Assembly: GCA_913061325.1 (NCBI GenBank)
Contig: CAJXUU010000014.1
Location: 1 to 36,961, forward strand
Reading direction: 5' to 3'
Source: an uncultured Saprospirales bacterium
GTDB lineage: Bacteria > Bacteroidota > Bacteroidia > Chitinophagales > Saprospiraceae
Length of the DNA stretch: 36,961 nt
Below are positions 1 through 9,123 of the stretch, piece by piece. The number at the start of each line of letters is the position of its first letter. The first letter of the stretch is position 1. Under the pieces are notes generated by a model. That model was not told the origin of the DNA and did no database searches. It saw only the letters and a program-made list of their open reading frames with translations. A program made the translations under genes and the position numbers.

Positions 1-45
1 ACACTATCCTCTTCGTCGGCAGCGTCAGATGTGTATAAGAGACAG
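1..45 (+). other. Illumina Nextera P5/Read-1 adapter with i5 index (library artefact)
   Basis: Positions 13-45 match the Nextera Read-1 transposase adapter, ending in the 19-bp mosaic end that finishes AAGAGACAG. Positions 5-12 (TATCCTCT) occupy the i5 index slot and match the index I know as S503/N503. Positions 1-4 (ACAC) match the end of the P5 oligonucleotide. This is not genomic DNA. The genome begins at about 46. Confidence 0.97.
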
Positions 46-869
46 ATATCAAGCATTGCTAGCGCAAGAAAATCTATGTACTGGACAAGCTTAGGATGAT
101 CTTTGATAAACCAAAAGTTAGGAGTAACACCAAAGAAGTCTATAATAAGAATCAAAACACCAGAAATAAATAATCCGTGGAATAAAAATCCAATTCTTCC
201 TGAAAAGAAAAAAAACATCAAGTTTATTAATATCATTGTAAAAATAAATCCAATGAAAAGCGAATCTCTTTTAACATTGTTGATGTATTCTGGTGATTGG
301 AAGAAATCATTTTTTTTCAATAACAAATCAAATTCAATATTATGATTGGTAATCCTTGAATACTTCAAGTATATATAAATGTCTTTTGCAGGAGGTATGC
401 TGATTAAAGTACGAGAGATTTCATTTCCGGTTTGTATTCTTTTTTCTTTTGCGGGTCTTAAGGTTCCTCCTAATTCAGTGTGAATAACTTGATAATTTTC
501 ATCTAAAAGGTAAAACTCGAAGAGATCGGCATTACCAACATGTAAGAACCAGTCTTCAATTACCATTCTAAGATTAGGATTCAGCCTTATTTTACATCGC
601 ACCCAATATGTAATAGATGGATTTAAAGCTTCTTTTGAAGTATAAGCTTGGAATGAAGTCCCTAGTGAATTATTTTGAAAAGATTCTATGGTTAAATTGT
701 CATCTGTATCTTCAAGAAACTGAATGCTTTTGTTCAAATTATATGACTCTTGCTTTTCTTGAATGAGAAACAATGGAATATCTGAAGACTGGGAGGATAA
801 GTTCTGACTACCAGTTAAAAAGATAATCAATATGGAAACCAGACGATACCCAAAGAGCTCTCTTGTCAT
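46..869 (-). CDS. 7TMR-DISM-type membrane sensor, N-terminal part (3' end cut by contig edge)
   Basis: The minus strand is open from ATG at 869 to the adapter junction, giving about 274 codons with no stop. The N-terminus (MTRELFGYRLVSILIIFL) reads as a signal peptide or first membrane segment. About 180 residues of extracellular-type sequence follow, with features such as ITYWVRCKI and LHVGNADLFEFYLL that resemble the 7TMR-DISM extracellular 2 domain. Hydrophobic helices begin near residue 203 (SLFIGFIFTMILINLMFFFF). In this family the helices normally lead to a histidine kinase, cyclase or LytTR output domain, which would lie beyond the contig edge. An in-frame GTG at 899 is an alternative start. 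The family call rests on architecture and remembered motif style, so the output domain is unknown. Confidence 0.7.
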
Positions 870-1224
870 AGGATTAGATGTTTTTGAGTTATTATTCACT
901 AGATACGGTTTTATCTTCACAAAGAGTATTATTCTTCTTCAATGATCAACTTTGAGAGAAGAGCTGTATGCATTTTCCTCTCGATATGAATTAGAAGTCA
1001 AGTAGATTATTTCTTTGTGCAGTGTTACAGATTCTGTCAAGCGATCAATTATCGGTTATCATTTATTTATAAAAAAGCTACTCAATACCGAGTAGCTTTA
1101 AATAAATAATAATTGCTTTGCTAACAAAACTGAAGAGTGGAACCTTCTTCACCAATTGTTTATTACTAACAACTCATAAATAAACGAAGTATTCAAAACA
1201 AGAATGAGGCTTTACTTGTAATGA
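870..1224. other. Intergenic stretch with one terminator
   Basis: This gap separates the sensor gene from the 3' end of the cytochrome gene. Apart from the hairpin at 1074-1099 I see no coding potential, and I could not pick out a clear Bacteroidota promoter. Confidence 0.5.
1074..1099 (-). terminator. Rho-independent terminator of the cytochrome/beta-helix operon
   Basis: A perfect 10-bp stem, AAAGCTACTC / GAGTAGCTTT, closes a 6-nt loop. Read on the minus strand it runs into six T residues. It lies about 125 bp past the cytochrome stop codon, in the right orientation to end that transcript. Confidence 0.8.
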
Positions 1225-2277
1225 TTACATTTCATCAATCCAATTTCTAATTAATTCAATCCCTTCTTCATGTAAAAGGACTCTTCCAATTTCAGGCATT
1301 CTTTCATCAACTTCTTCTGCCCGCATTCTATACAACAGAATAGATTCAGAGGCTATACCTGGGTTTATAACATATGGAAAACCACCTGAACCGCCACCTG
1401 CAGCAATTGGAGTTTTCCAAAAACCAAGACTTAGAGAATCTTGATTGTCATATTCAAGGTATAATCCAGAATTTGCAGCTGAACCTTCTCGCCGATGACA
1501 AGAAGAGCAATTAATTGCCAAATAAGCCCTCGCTCGTTCATGCAAAGAAGTATTTTCATCATTGATAGTAGTCCATTTTGGAATATTGGTAGAGGGTGTT
1601 TTTTCAAGTATACCTACTATCTCCCACCTAGTCAATTGATTATCTTTACCACTTGCATATTCATAATCCTTGTTCAGGTTATGGATTGTCGGGCCAATAG
1701 GATTTATTTTTCCATTATAAGAATGGCAATTTTTGCATTGATTTTGATTTGGAATAGAATATGGAAACATTACATTTTCACCTTTTATAGATGCTGTTAT
1801 ATTCACTATACCACCAATTATTGTCCTGCGAGCTTCAGAATGATCTTCATCCCATTTATATATTTCGGGAAACCAACCATCAATTTTTCTGATCATTAAT
1901 CGGGTTTCAATATATTGATCTGAACCATCTACATTTTTGAAATAAAAGTGTTTGATTAAGATAGAGCCAATAGGCAATTCCAAAACAGCTGATGTATCGA
2001 AAGGAATGCTACCTCCTTCCGGTACATAGATGAATCTTTTTTTCAAAGCATAGTCGCTAAACAATGGCATAATAAGATCGTAAGGCATTACTCCCGATTC
2101 AATATTAGGGTTCAAATCAGATAGCTTTCCTTTGAAAAAATTATACTCGGAAAGTAGTTCAAATCCATCTCCAGCTGGTACAATAACAGTAGGGAAAATT
2201 ACCATTTCTTTTTTTTGGCATTGGACTAATAAAAAACAGAGGGTAAAAAGTACGATTATATTTATTGTTAGCTTCAT
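1225..2277 (-). CDS. SO2930-family diheme c-type cytochrome lipoprotein
   Basis: The 350-residue protein starts with a lipoprotein signal (lipobox LVQC, Cys20) and carries two c-type heme sites, CKNCH (181-185) and CSSCH (257-261). Spacing and surroundings, including the late RMPEIGRVLLHEEGIELIRNWI segment, fit the SO2930/HNE_0200 family of diheme cytochromes that also appears beside beta-helix proteins. It should sit on the periplasmic side of a membrane or at the cell surface and carry electrons; the donor and acceptor are not known. It follows the beta-helix gene with a 24-nt gap, so the two are probably co-transcribed, and a terminator lies downstream. Both heme motifs are intact and no residue looks missing. 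Confidence 0.85.
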   Translation of the reverse strand: MKLTINIIVLFTLCFLLVQCQKKEMVIFPTVIVPAGDGFELLSEYNFFKGKLSDLNPNIESGVMPYDLIMPLFSDYALKKRFIYVPEGGSIPFDTSAVLELPIGSILIKHFYFKNVDGSDQYIETRLMIRKIDGWFPEIYKWDEDHSEARRTIIGGIVNITASIKGENVMFPYSIPNQNQCKNCHSYNGKINPIGPTIHNLNKDYEYASGKDNQLTRWEIVGILEKTPSTNIPKWTTINDENTSLHERARAYLAINCSSCHRREGSAANSGLYLEYDNQDSLSLGFWKTPIAAGGGSGGFPYVINPGIASESILLYRMRAEEVDERMPEIGRVLLHEEGIELIRNWIDEM

Positions 2278-2301
2278 TGTAAATTTCGTTTATTGCAGTT
2301 C

Positions 2302-3624
2302 TTAAAATGGTTCGAAAACGATTGCTGGTAATGCTTCTTTTGTGCAATCATGTGTACTCACTTCAGTAGTCACTGAACTAAAAGTTGGATCAGATACATT
2401 TAGGTTTACGAAAGAAGCACTACCTTCTTTAATACAAACTGCGTCTGGAGACATTAATAATCCGTCTAACATTACATTTGGTTGTGGCAGACCATAGAGA
2501 CCCAACACTCCTATGATACCTTGAATCAATTCAGGCTGGCTTTCAACTTCTACGGCACCTGTCATTGAATGTGTGTTGTCATGAATATAGATGCCAGCAG
2601 GAAATGGGTCATAATTCGGATCACTTGGTGATGGATTAAGAATCAAATAGTTGGCAACCAATACTCCCACAAAATTGTTGTCATTAAAGTTGTTATTGAA
2701 TATTTCAACATTTTTTGTGCTCAAGATCATACAACCTGTTCCTGCAGGTACATTAGCGACTGTATTTTCCTCTGGGGCAAAATTAATTCGGTTATTGTCA
2801 TGACAGTTATTATCAAATACACGCGTACTACTTCCATATTTGGTTAAACCAGGAAGATCAAAAACTAAAATACCGCCAGTATTATCAAAGGCTTCATTTC
2901 CAAATACGTCCGCATTGGTTGTGTTTTCTATTTCAAATCCCGCAACATTGCCTTCTGCAACGCTGTTTTTTAGAATCACTTGGTCTGATTGCCCAACATA
3001 AATACCAGCATCAGAGGCACCATAGGCATAGCAGTTGTCAATATATACTTCAGTACTCAATACAGGATATAGACCATAAGCTCCATTTTCAATGCTTGGC
3101 TCTCCTGACCACACAGTACCGATATTAACAAAACTTATTTTATTGCAGTCTCTCGCTTTCAAAGCATCTCCTTTTGCGTCTCGTATAGTCAAGTCTTCAA
3201 ATCGGATGCTGTTAGAATTAGAAACCAGGACACCATCACCACCAGCTAATTGCCCACTAAAATCCAGGAAAGTTTTATCTCTTCCTGCACCTTTAACAAC
3301 AACAGTGCTCTTTCCGTCCATGGATAAAGTATTGGTAAATGAGAAAAGGCCCTCTTCGAAAATGATTGTAAATTCTTCTTCGACTTCAATGAAGGCTTGT
3401 TGAGCTGCATCAGCGGCATTGGCTCCGACAGAAATAATAATTTCTTTTTTCAATTCTGGTTCTTCTATTTCTGGATCATCTGAAGAACAGGACATAATAG
3501 AGAATCCAAATAATAAAAAGAAAATCAAAAAATAATTTTGAAAAATTATCGCTTTTTTTTGTCCACTTGCATCAGGATTCCCAAGAAATGAAAATGACAA
3601 TTTTAATTTTTTTGTGTTATTCAT
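2302..3624 (-). CDS. Parallel beta-helix repeat lipoprotein (partner of the diheme cytochrome)
   Basis: The 440-residue protein has an unusually long N-terminal region before its membrane segment and lipobox (SIMSC, Cys46). A Ser/Asp/Glu-rich linker (SSDDPEIEEPE) follows. The body shows the short Asn/Gly/Val-rich turns of right-handed beta-helix (PbH1/NosD-like) proteins, for example LTIRDAKGDALKARDCNKI and IYVGQSDQVILKNSVAEGN. Such folds usually bind or cleave polysaccharide. Beta-helix proteins of this family are known to pair with SO2930-type cytochromes, matching the gene immediately downstream. It is the first gene of the two-gene operon. The later in-frame ATGs would remove part of the signal region, so I keep 3624 as the start. 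Substrate and catalytic role are unknown. Confidence 0.8.
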   Translation of the reverse strand: MNNTKKLKLSFSFLGNPDASGQKKAIIFQNYFLIFFLLFGFSIMSCSSDDPEIEEPELKKEIIISVGANAADAAQQAFIEVEEEFTIIFEEGLFSFTNTLSMDGKSTVVVKGAGRDKTFLDFSGQLAGGDGVLVSNSNSIRFEDLTIRDAKGDALKARDCNKISFVNIGTVWSGEPSIENGAYGLYPVLSTEVYIDNCYAYGASDAGIYVGQSDQVILKNSVAEGNVAGFEIENTTNADVFGNEAFDNTGGILVFDLPGLTKYGSSTRVFDNNCHDNNRINFAPEENTVANVPAGTGCMILSTKNVEIFNNNFNDNNFVGVLVANYLILNPSPSDPNYDPFPAGIYIHDNTHSMTGAVEVESQPELIQGIIGVLGLYGLPQPNVMLDGLLMSPDAVCIKEGSASFVNLNVSDPTFSSVTTEVSTHDCTKEALPAIVFEPF

Positions 3625-4230
3625 AATAGTATTAATTAGTTAATGAAGAATGTTAAATATTATATGATTCAAATTTGGGATATTTACCATTTTAAGGTGA
3701 GTACAGATGTAACATATATAGGGTGAATTGTAACAATTGGTATTTGTAGAGGTACTTTATATCAAATTAGGAATTTGGTAAGTGTAACATTTGTAAGGAG
3801 TTAAGTATAACTTAGTTAATTTCGATTTGAAACACAAGTAGGGAAACCGCGTATAACAAAAATGATTAAGAGCTATTTATAGAGTCTATGCTATTATTCG
3901 ATCGATGGGGGAATATTGTTTATAGTCAGAAACAAACTGACTTGCAAAATTTCATTTCTTGGACTGGAGAATTTAATAGAAAGAAAGTAGACCCTAATGT
4001 ATTTGTCTAAAGGTTAGAAGTTGTTTCGGGCACAGGAAAGACTAAAGTGTTGTTTTGAGATTTAGCTGTAGTGTATTGATTGGAGGATGTCAGGGATCAG
4101 TTTACAAAAGCAAGCCATTTAATTCTTTAAAGCTGCGATTCATAAAAAAGCTACCATAACCACCAATACAGTGGCTATAGTAGCTCAAAAAACATATTAA
4201 CTATCTAAAATCATTTTTATTTTATTAGCA
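3625..4230. other. Non-coding stretch between two minus-strand operons
   Basis: About 600 bp without a convincing ORF on either strand. It should contain the promoter of the beta-helix operon on the right of 3624. The motif GTAACA recurs three times (near 3708, 3731 and 3785), and I cannot say whether that is meaningful. The terminator of the RND operon is at 4149-4185. Confidence 0.5.
4149..4185 (-). terminator. Rho-independent terminator of the RND efflux operon
   Basis: A 15-bp arm (4149-4163, AGCTACCATAACCAC) pairs with 4171-4185 (GTGGCTATAGTAGCT), with two positions off Watson-Crick pairing, around a 7-nt loop. On the minus strand the stem is followed by six T residues. It lies about 45 bp past the last gene of the efflux operon. 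Confidence 0.75.
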
Positions 4231-4416
4231 TCAATCCTTTACTCCAATTTGTTTGAGAATATCTCCCATCAAACACCATTTTGTGATTGAAGATTGGAGA
4301 AGATTAAGGCCTACGAATCCAGTAAACCATAGCCAGTTTATATTTATTGTTACTGCTAGGATTACACTCAGGAGGATGAAAGTGCCCGCTATTCCAGTGA
4401 TATATCTATTAATCAT
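4231..4416 (-). CDS. YgaP-like (DUF2892) small inner-membrane protein
   Basis: This 61-residue protein has two hydrophobic helices (TGIAGTFILLSVILAV and LWFTGFVGLNLLQSS). It ends in a segment with the DUF2892 signature of a Cys followed by an amphipathic tail (KWCLMGDILKQIGVKD). DUF2892 proteins are small membrane proteins often linked to sulfur-transfer genes or transporters; their role is unclear. The start codon overlaps the end of the preceding PII-like gene by 4 nt, which suggests translational coupling. It is the last gene of the RND operon, just before the terminator. Confidence 0.75.
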   Translation of the reverse strand: MINRYITGIAGTFILLSVILAVTININWLWFTGFVGLNLLQSSITKWCLMGDILKQIGVKD

Positions 4417-4724
4417 ACGTCATTTGTTTTTTCAATGTTAAGAATGGATAAATGTATTCGAGAAAGACTTTCCAAATTGCTGTTAAATCTTTCTACTTCT
4501 TCAAATAGACAATCGACTATTGATGCAGGAACCATAGCAAAAAAAGTAATGGAATTGCTTTCAAAACGATCGCCAACAAACCAATTGCCTCGATCGGCTA
4601 CACTGGAAATGTCTTTATGTCCGACGACATCCTGAAAACTGTAATTTTGAATATTACAGTTTTTTAGAATCTTTTGTATTTGCTGTTTAAATTGATTTAC
4701 GCTTGTTATTAGAACTAGTTTCAT
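4413..4724 (-). CDS. PII-like / DUF3240-like small regulatory protein of the efflux operon
   Basis: The 103-residue soluble protein opens with a beta strand (MKLVLITSV), then an alpha helix, then a loop containing VGHKDISSVADRGNWFVGD, then a second strand (ITFFAMVPASIV) and helix (CLFEEVERFN). This is the ferredoxin-like layout of PII and CutA proteins, and similar small proteins are encoded beside RND metal or drug pumps. It starts 22 nt after the pump gene and overlaps the DUF2892 gene. I infer that it senses a ligand or contacts the pump; nothing in the sequence names that ligand. The assignment rests on fold pattern and context rather than a diagnostic motif. Confidence 0.6.
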   Translation of the reverse strand: MKLVLITSVNQFKQQIQKILKNCNIQNYSFQDVVGHKDISSVADRGNWFVGDRFESNSITFFAMVPASIVDCLFEEVERFNSNLESLSRIHLSILNIEKTNDV

Positions 4725-4746
4725 GGTCTAGTATTTTAGTTGTTTA

Positions 4747-7700
4747 TTAATTATCATCACCTTTGATGATTTGCTCAACGTTGTTTTTTTCTGTCATATA
4801 ATAGATGACCGGTACTACAAGTAGAGTGAGTACAGTACTGACTATAGCACCCGCTACCAGAGATATTGCCAATCCTTGAAAAATAGGATCAAAGAGAATA
4901 ATCGAAGCACCAATTACTACAGCTCCAGTCGTAAGTAATATCGGAGTAGTTCTCACAGCACCCGCATCGATAATGGCATTTTTAATATCAATACCTTCTT
5001 TTAATCGAATCTCAATAAAGTCTATCAATAAGACAGAATTACGAACCATCACCCCTGCAAGTGCAATCATCCCAATGAAAGATGTGGCGGTAAAGTAGGC
5101 GCCTAGAATCCAGTGCCCAAGTACGATTCCAATCAGTGATAATGGTATGGCCAGCATCATTACAAATGGCGTTCTGAAATTCTGGAACCAACCAACAATC
5201 AACATGTAAATGATCAAGATTACGATTAAGAATGCTGCACCTAGATCTCTGAATACTTCTAGCGTAATCTGCCATTCCCCATCCCACTTTACAGTGAAAT
5301 TTTGTTCTTCATCAGGTTGTCCTATATATTTTTCAGTTAGACTATACCCAGAAGGCAACTCGATATTTTTGAGCTTGTCTTCCATACCTAGGATGGCATA
5401 AACAGGGCTTTCCAAATCTCCAGCCATATCTGCTGTTACATAAACCACCCTTTTTTGATCCTTTCGATAGATGGTTTTAGCGAGCGTACCTTTTTTAATA
5501 TCAACAAGCTCACTTATCGGGACCATCATTCCTCTTTTGGAAGAAATATTGATGCCTTGCAGCCCATCGAGACTATTGCTATTGACCTCGTCTAGCGTCA
5601 ATACGATACCAACATTATCCTGTGCGGCTGCGTCATAAAGTGTTGAGACTTGATGTTTGCCAAACAACGTGGATATAGTTTGAGTGATTTGTTGAGGAGC
5701 AATACCATAGAGCATAGCTTTTTCGCGATCCACTTCTATTTTATATTCTGTTTGTTCTGCTTCTACCATCCAATCGATATCGACAACATCATCAGTATTA
5801 TGCAGGATATCCTTAATTTTTTTGGCAATGGATTGTTGCATCTCATAATCTGGTCCATATACCTCAGCTACAATAGTTGATAAAACTGGAGGGCCAGGTG
5901 GTACTTCTACTATCTTCACATTTGCTCCATATTTAGCACCTATAGATTGGATAGGAGCTCTTAGTGCCTTAGCGATGTCATGACTTTGTCTATCTCTATG
6001 TTCCTTGTTGAGTAGATTTACTTGAATATCTGCCATATTGCTTCCCCCTCTAAGATCATAGTGTCTTACTAGGCCATTAAAGGTGATAGGAGCAGATGTT
6101 CCGATGTAGTTCTGATAGTGAACTACCTCAGGTAGGGTAGATAGATGTTGAGCGATCTCCTTAGTAACTGCTGCGGTACGTTCGAGGGTAGCGCCTTCCG
6201 GCATGTCAACTATAATCTGAAATTCATTCTTGTTATCAAAAGGCAACATTTTTACAACAACGGTTTTGTTGAAGAATAAAAATATTGAACCAATCATCAA
6301 TAAGAAAGTCCCTATGATTAACGTCCATCTTTTCGGAGATGAATTAAGTAAAGGTCGCTCCAGAGCATTGTATATTTTATAAACCCAACTTTTGTTTATT
6401 GCATGGTCATCATGATCTCCATTGTCATCAATGTCATCCTTTTCTTTTAAAAGGTGGAAGCCAAGATAAGGTGTGATGGTCAACGCCACAAACAGAGATA
6501 AAATCATAGCAATAGATGCGCCGATCGGCATAGGACTCATATATGGTCCCATCATTCCTGATACAAATGCCATAGGCAATATTGCAGCAATTACTGTAAA
6601 TGTGGCTAATATCGTAGGGTTACCAACCTCATTGATAGCAAATAAGGCTGCCTGTTTGAAGGGAAGTCGCCGCATCTTGAAATGCCGGTGCATATTCTCC
6701 GCTATGATGATACTATCATCCACAACTATACCTACCACAAATACTAAGGCAAACAATGTGATTCTATTCAGTGTATAGTCCATCACATAATAGCTAAACA
6801 AGGTCAGTGCAAAAGTCAATGGTACCGATAAAAACACTACAAGACCACCTCTCCAGCCCATTGCAAATACAACTAATATTGTAACGGCAAGAATGGCAAC
6901 CGCAAGGTGTAAAAGAAGTTCTTCGACCTTGTGTGATGCAGTTTCTCCATAATTTCGAGTGACATCTAGATGGACATTATTGGGTATGAGTGTCTTTTTA
7001 AGATCTTCTGTTCTTGCAATGACAAGATCAGCAATAGACATAGCATCAGCACCTTTAATTTTGGATACAGAAATCGTTGTCGCAAAATATTCTGAAGGAT
7101 TTTTGACATAAGCTTCATTGGCTTTACCATATCCAAAAGTTACATAGTTTTTAGCATCTTCTGGCCCATCAGTCACTTGAGCAACTTGCTTCAGATAGAC
7201 AGGCATGTTTTTATTTACGCCGACGACCAAGTTTTCAACATCATCGATGCTTTCTAGAAAGCTTCCAGTCGTCAATAAATATTCTCTATCATTGTTGACA
7301 ATAGACCCACTTTGCATTTGAGTATTGTTCGCTTTGATCATCTGGATAATACTGAGGGGATCAATATTATTCTGAGCCATAAGCTCTTTATCCAGGGTAA
7401 CTTTTAGTTGTCGATTTCTACCTCCTATACTTTTAGTTGTAGCAACTCCCTTTACTTTTTTGATTTCATTCTCTACCTCTTTGGCGAGTTCTCGAATTTG
7501 ATAATCATCATAATCTTCACTCCATAGCGTAAGTCCTAGCATAGGTACATCATCTATGGTTCGCGTTTTGACGAGAGGTTCATGGATACCATTTTGGAAA
7601 ATTTCGCGATTTTTCATCAACTCGTTGTATAAGTTGACATAAGCTCGTTCAGTATCTTCTCCTACAATAAATTGTACGATAAGCATAGCTTGTCCATTCA

Positions 7701-7968
7701 TAGACATCGAGTGGATATGGTCAACTCCCTTGATGTTAGAGATGACTTTCTCTAATGGCTTGATGACCCGGTTTTCAAGTTCCAATGGACTTGCCCCAGG
7801 ATATCCGACCATAATGTCAGCCATTGGGACATTGATTTGTGGCTCTTCTTCACGAGGAATAAGAAACGTACTATATATTCCTATGGCCATCATTGCTACC
7901 ATTAAAAGGATGGTCAGTTTTGATTGCATAAATGCTGCTGCAATCTTGCCAGATATACCGTTATTCAT
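4747..7968 (-). CDS. RND-family efflux pump, inner-membrane subunit
   Basis: At 1073 residues this has the full AcrB/CusA-class length. It shows the first membrane helix (TILLMVAMMAIGIYSTF), two large periplasmic loops and the late helix block (about 930-1055). The TM4 proton-relay pair is present as Asp417-Asp418 in GIVVDDSIIIAEN. Where AcrB has Lys940 in TM10, the aligned motif GVMVRNSVLLIDF has Arg. The pump should exchange protons for an exported substrate and work with the membrane fusion protein and outer-membrane factor encoded just upstream (33-nt gap). The substrate is not readable from sequence. The Asp pair without a Met-rich cluster does not favour either drugs or metal ions. Confidence 0.93.
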   Translation of the reverse strand: MNNGISGKIAAAFMQSKLTILLMVAMMAIGIYSTFLIPREEEPQINVPMADIMVGYPGASPLELENRVIKPLEKVISNIKGVDHIHSMSMNGQAMLIVQFIVGEDTERAYVNLYNELMKNREIFQNGIHEPLVKTRTIDDVPMLGLTLWSEDYDDYQIRELAKEVENEIKKVKGVATTKSIGGRNRQLKVTLDKELMAQNNIDPLSIIQMIKANNTQMQSGSIVNNDREYLLTTGSFLESIDDVENLVVGVNKNMPVYLKQVAQVTDGPEDAKNYVTFGYGKANEAYVKNPSEYFATTISVSKIKGADAMSIADLVIARTEDLKKTLIPNNVHLDVTRNYGETASHKVEELLLHLAVAILAVTILVVFAMGWRGGLVVFLSVPLTFALTLFSYYVMDYTLNRITLFALVFVVGIVVDDSIIIAENMHRHFKMRRLPFKQAALFAINEVGNPTILATFTVIAAILPMAFVSGMMGPYMSPMPIGASIAMILSLFVALTITPYLGFHLLKEKDDIDDNGDHDDHAINKSWVYKIYNALERPLLNSSPKRWTLIIGTFLLMIGSIFLFFNKTVVVKMLPFDNKNEFQIIVDMPEGATLERTAAVTKEIAQHLSTLPEVVHYQNYIGTSAPITFNGLVRHYDLRGGSNMADIQVNLLNKEHRDRQSHDIAKALRAPIQSIGAKYGANVKIVEVPPGPPVLSTIVAEVYGPDYEMQQSIAKKIKDILHNTDDVVDIDWMVEAEQTEYKIEVDREKAMLYGIAPQQITQTISTLFGKHQVSTLYDAAAQDNVGIVLTLDEVNSNSLDGLQGINISSKRGMMVPISELVDIKKGTLAKTIYRKDQKRVVYVTADMAGDLESPVYAILGMEDKLKNIELPSGYSLTEKYIGQPDEEQNFTVKWDGEWQITLEVFRDLGAAFLIVILIIYMLIVGWFQNFRTPFVMMLAIPLSLIGIVLGHWILGAYFTATSFIGMIALAGVMVRNSVLLIDFIEIRLKEGIDIKNAIIDAGAVRTTPILLTTGAVVIGASIILFDPIFQGLAISLVAGAIVSTVLTLLVVPVIYYMTEKNNVEQIIKGDDN

Positions 7969-8000
7969 GTGTTCTATTTATGTGTGATGTTAATGGGAAA

Positions 8001-9086
8001 CTACTTGATCGTTAATGGTGCTCCATTATATAGCCTTGATTGAGAGGAGACTATTAATTTATCCCCTTTTGACAATCCAGACAATACCTCATAGTTGTCA
8101 CCGTATTTTCTACCTATTCGCAACCACCTTAAGATGGCTACATTATCAGCTCCCACAGTGTAGACTCCTTTCAGTCCTCCTTTCTGTACAAGACTATTTT
8201 CAGGTATCAGTATAGTTTCTTGTTGTTTGTCTTGGTTTCCTTCGAATGATACTGTTGTAAACATTCCTGCGTATAGTTTATGGTCATGTGTATATAGATT
8301 AAGCTTCACGATAAATTGTCCACCAGTATTACTAGACGAAACAGCTATTTCATTAACTATACCGTAGATTTCTTTTTCAATTGACTTAAGCCAGATTGTT
8401 GCTTTTTGACCGGTTTTTATAGAGGAAATCTGATTTTCTGGCACCATCGCTACTACTTGATATTGACCTGCTTTTGCGATTGTAAGCAGTGGCATACCAG
8501 GGTTAGCAAGATCACCAGAATTGGCATATTTAGCCGTTATCGTTCCAGAAAATGGAGCGGTAATCCTTGTGTATGCAAACTGAGACTTGACTTCATTTTC
8601 CATTTGTTTTGCTGCTTCTACCCCTGCTTTTGCCATGTTGTAATGGGTAGAAATATCATCTAGCTCTTTTTGGGTCACACTACTTTGCTCAAAAAGAGTA
8701 GTGAATCTATCATAGTCTTTTTTTGCATTTTGGAGACCTGCTTCAGCTTGCGTAATATTTGCTTTGACTTGGCCTAGTTTAGCTTGTAGGTCGGAATTAC
8801 TGATATTGATGAGCACTTTTCCTTTGGTGATATAGTCTCCTACTTCAGCATTGATCCCTGTGATGTATCCCATCATTCGAGTACTGATATTTGCCTCTTT
8901 TTTGGGTTGTACATTTCCACTGACTGAGAATCCGCTTACTTTATTTGAACTAGAAACATTCTGTATCTCTACAGTTATTGGTTCCATTTTGGCGATGGGG
9001 GCACTTTCTTCATGGGAGGAACATCCTACGATTGTCATTAAGGTAAATAAGCCTGCGACTAATAATGTGATATGTAATGTCTTCAT
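8001..9086 (-). CDS. RND efflux membrane fusion protein (HlyD/AcrA family)
   Basis: The 361-residue lipoprotein (lipobox IVGC, Cys22) has the standard order of parts. First comes a first barrel/lipoyl half (GNVQPKKEANISTRMMGYI), then an alpha-helical hairpin (about 100-165, rich in AKLGQVKANITQAEAGLQNA), the second lipoyl half (FAYTRITAPFSGTI), and a C-terminal beta-barrel. It links the inner-membrane pump to the outer-membrane channel. It lies 37 nt after the TolC-like gene and 32 nt before the pump gene, all in one operon. No anomalies were seen. Confidence 0.93.
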   Translation of the reverse strand: MKTLHITLLVAGLFTLMTIVGCSSHEESAPIAKMEPITVEIQNVSSSNKVSGFSVSGNVQPKKEANISTRMMGYITGINAEVGDYITKGKVLINISNSDLQAKLGQVKANITQAEAGLQNAKKDYDRFTTLFEQSSVTQKELDDISTHYNMAKAGVEAAKQMENEVKSQFAYTRITAPFSGTITAKYANSGDLANPGMPLLTIAKAGQYQVVAMVPENQISSIKTGQKATIWLKSIEKEIYGIVNEIAVSSSNTGGQFIVKLNLYTHDHKLYAGMFTTVSFEGNQDKQQETILIPENSLVQKGGLKGVYTVGADNVAILRWLRIGRKYGDNYEVLSGLSKGDKLIVSSQSRLYNGAPLTIK

Positions 9087-9123
9087 TTTTTATATTTATT
9101 TATGCTTAATCTATGAGAGGTGT

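Noticed and set aside
103-345. Plus-strand ORF of 80 codons at the left end
   Set aside because: It is antisense to the continuous sensor-protein frame on the minus strand (46-869), which has clear membrane and domain features.
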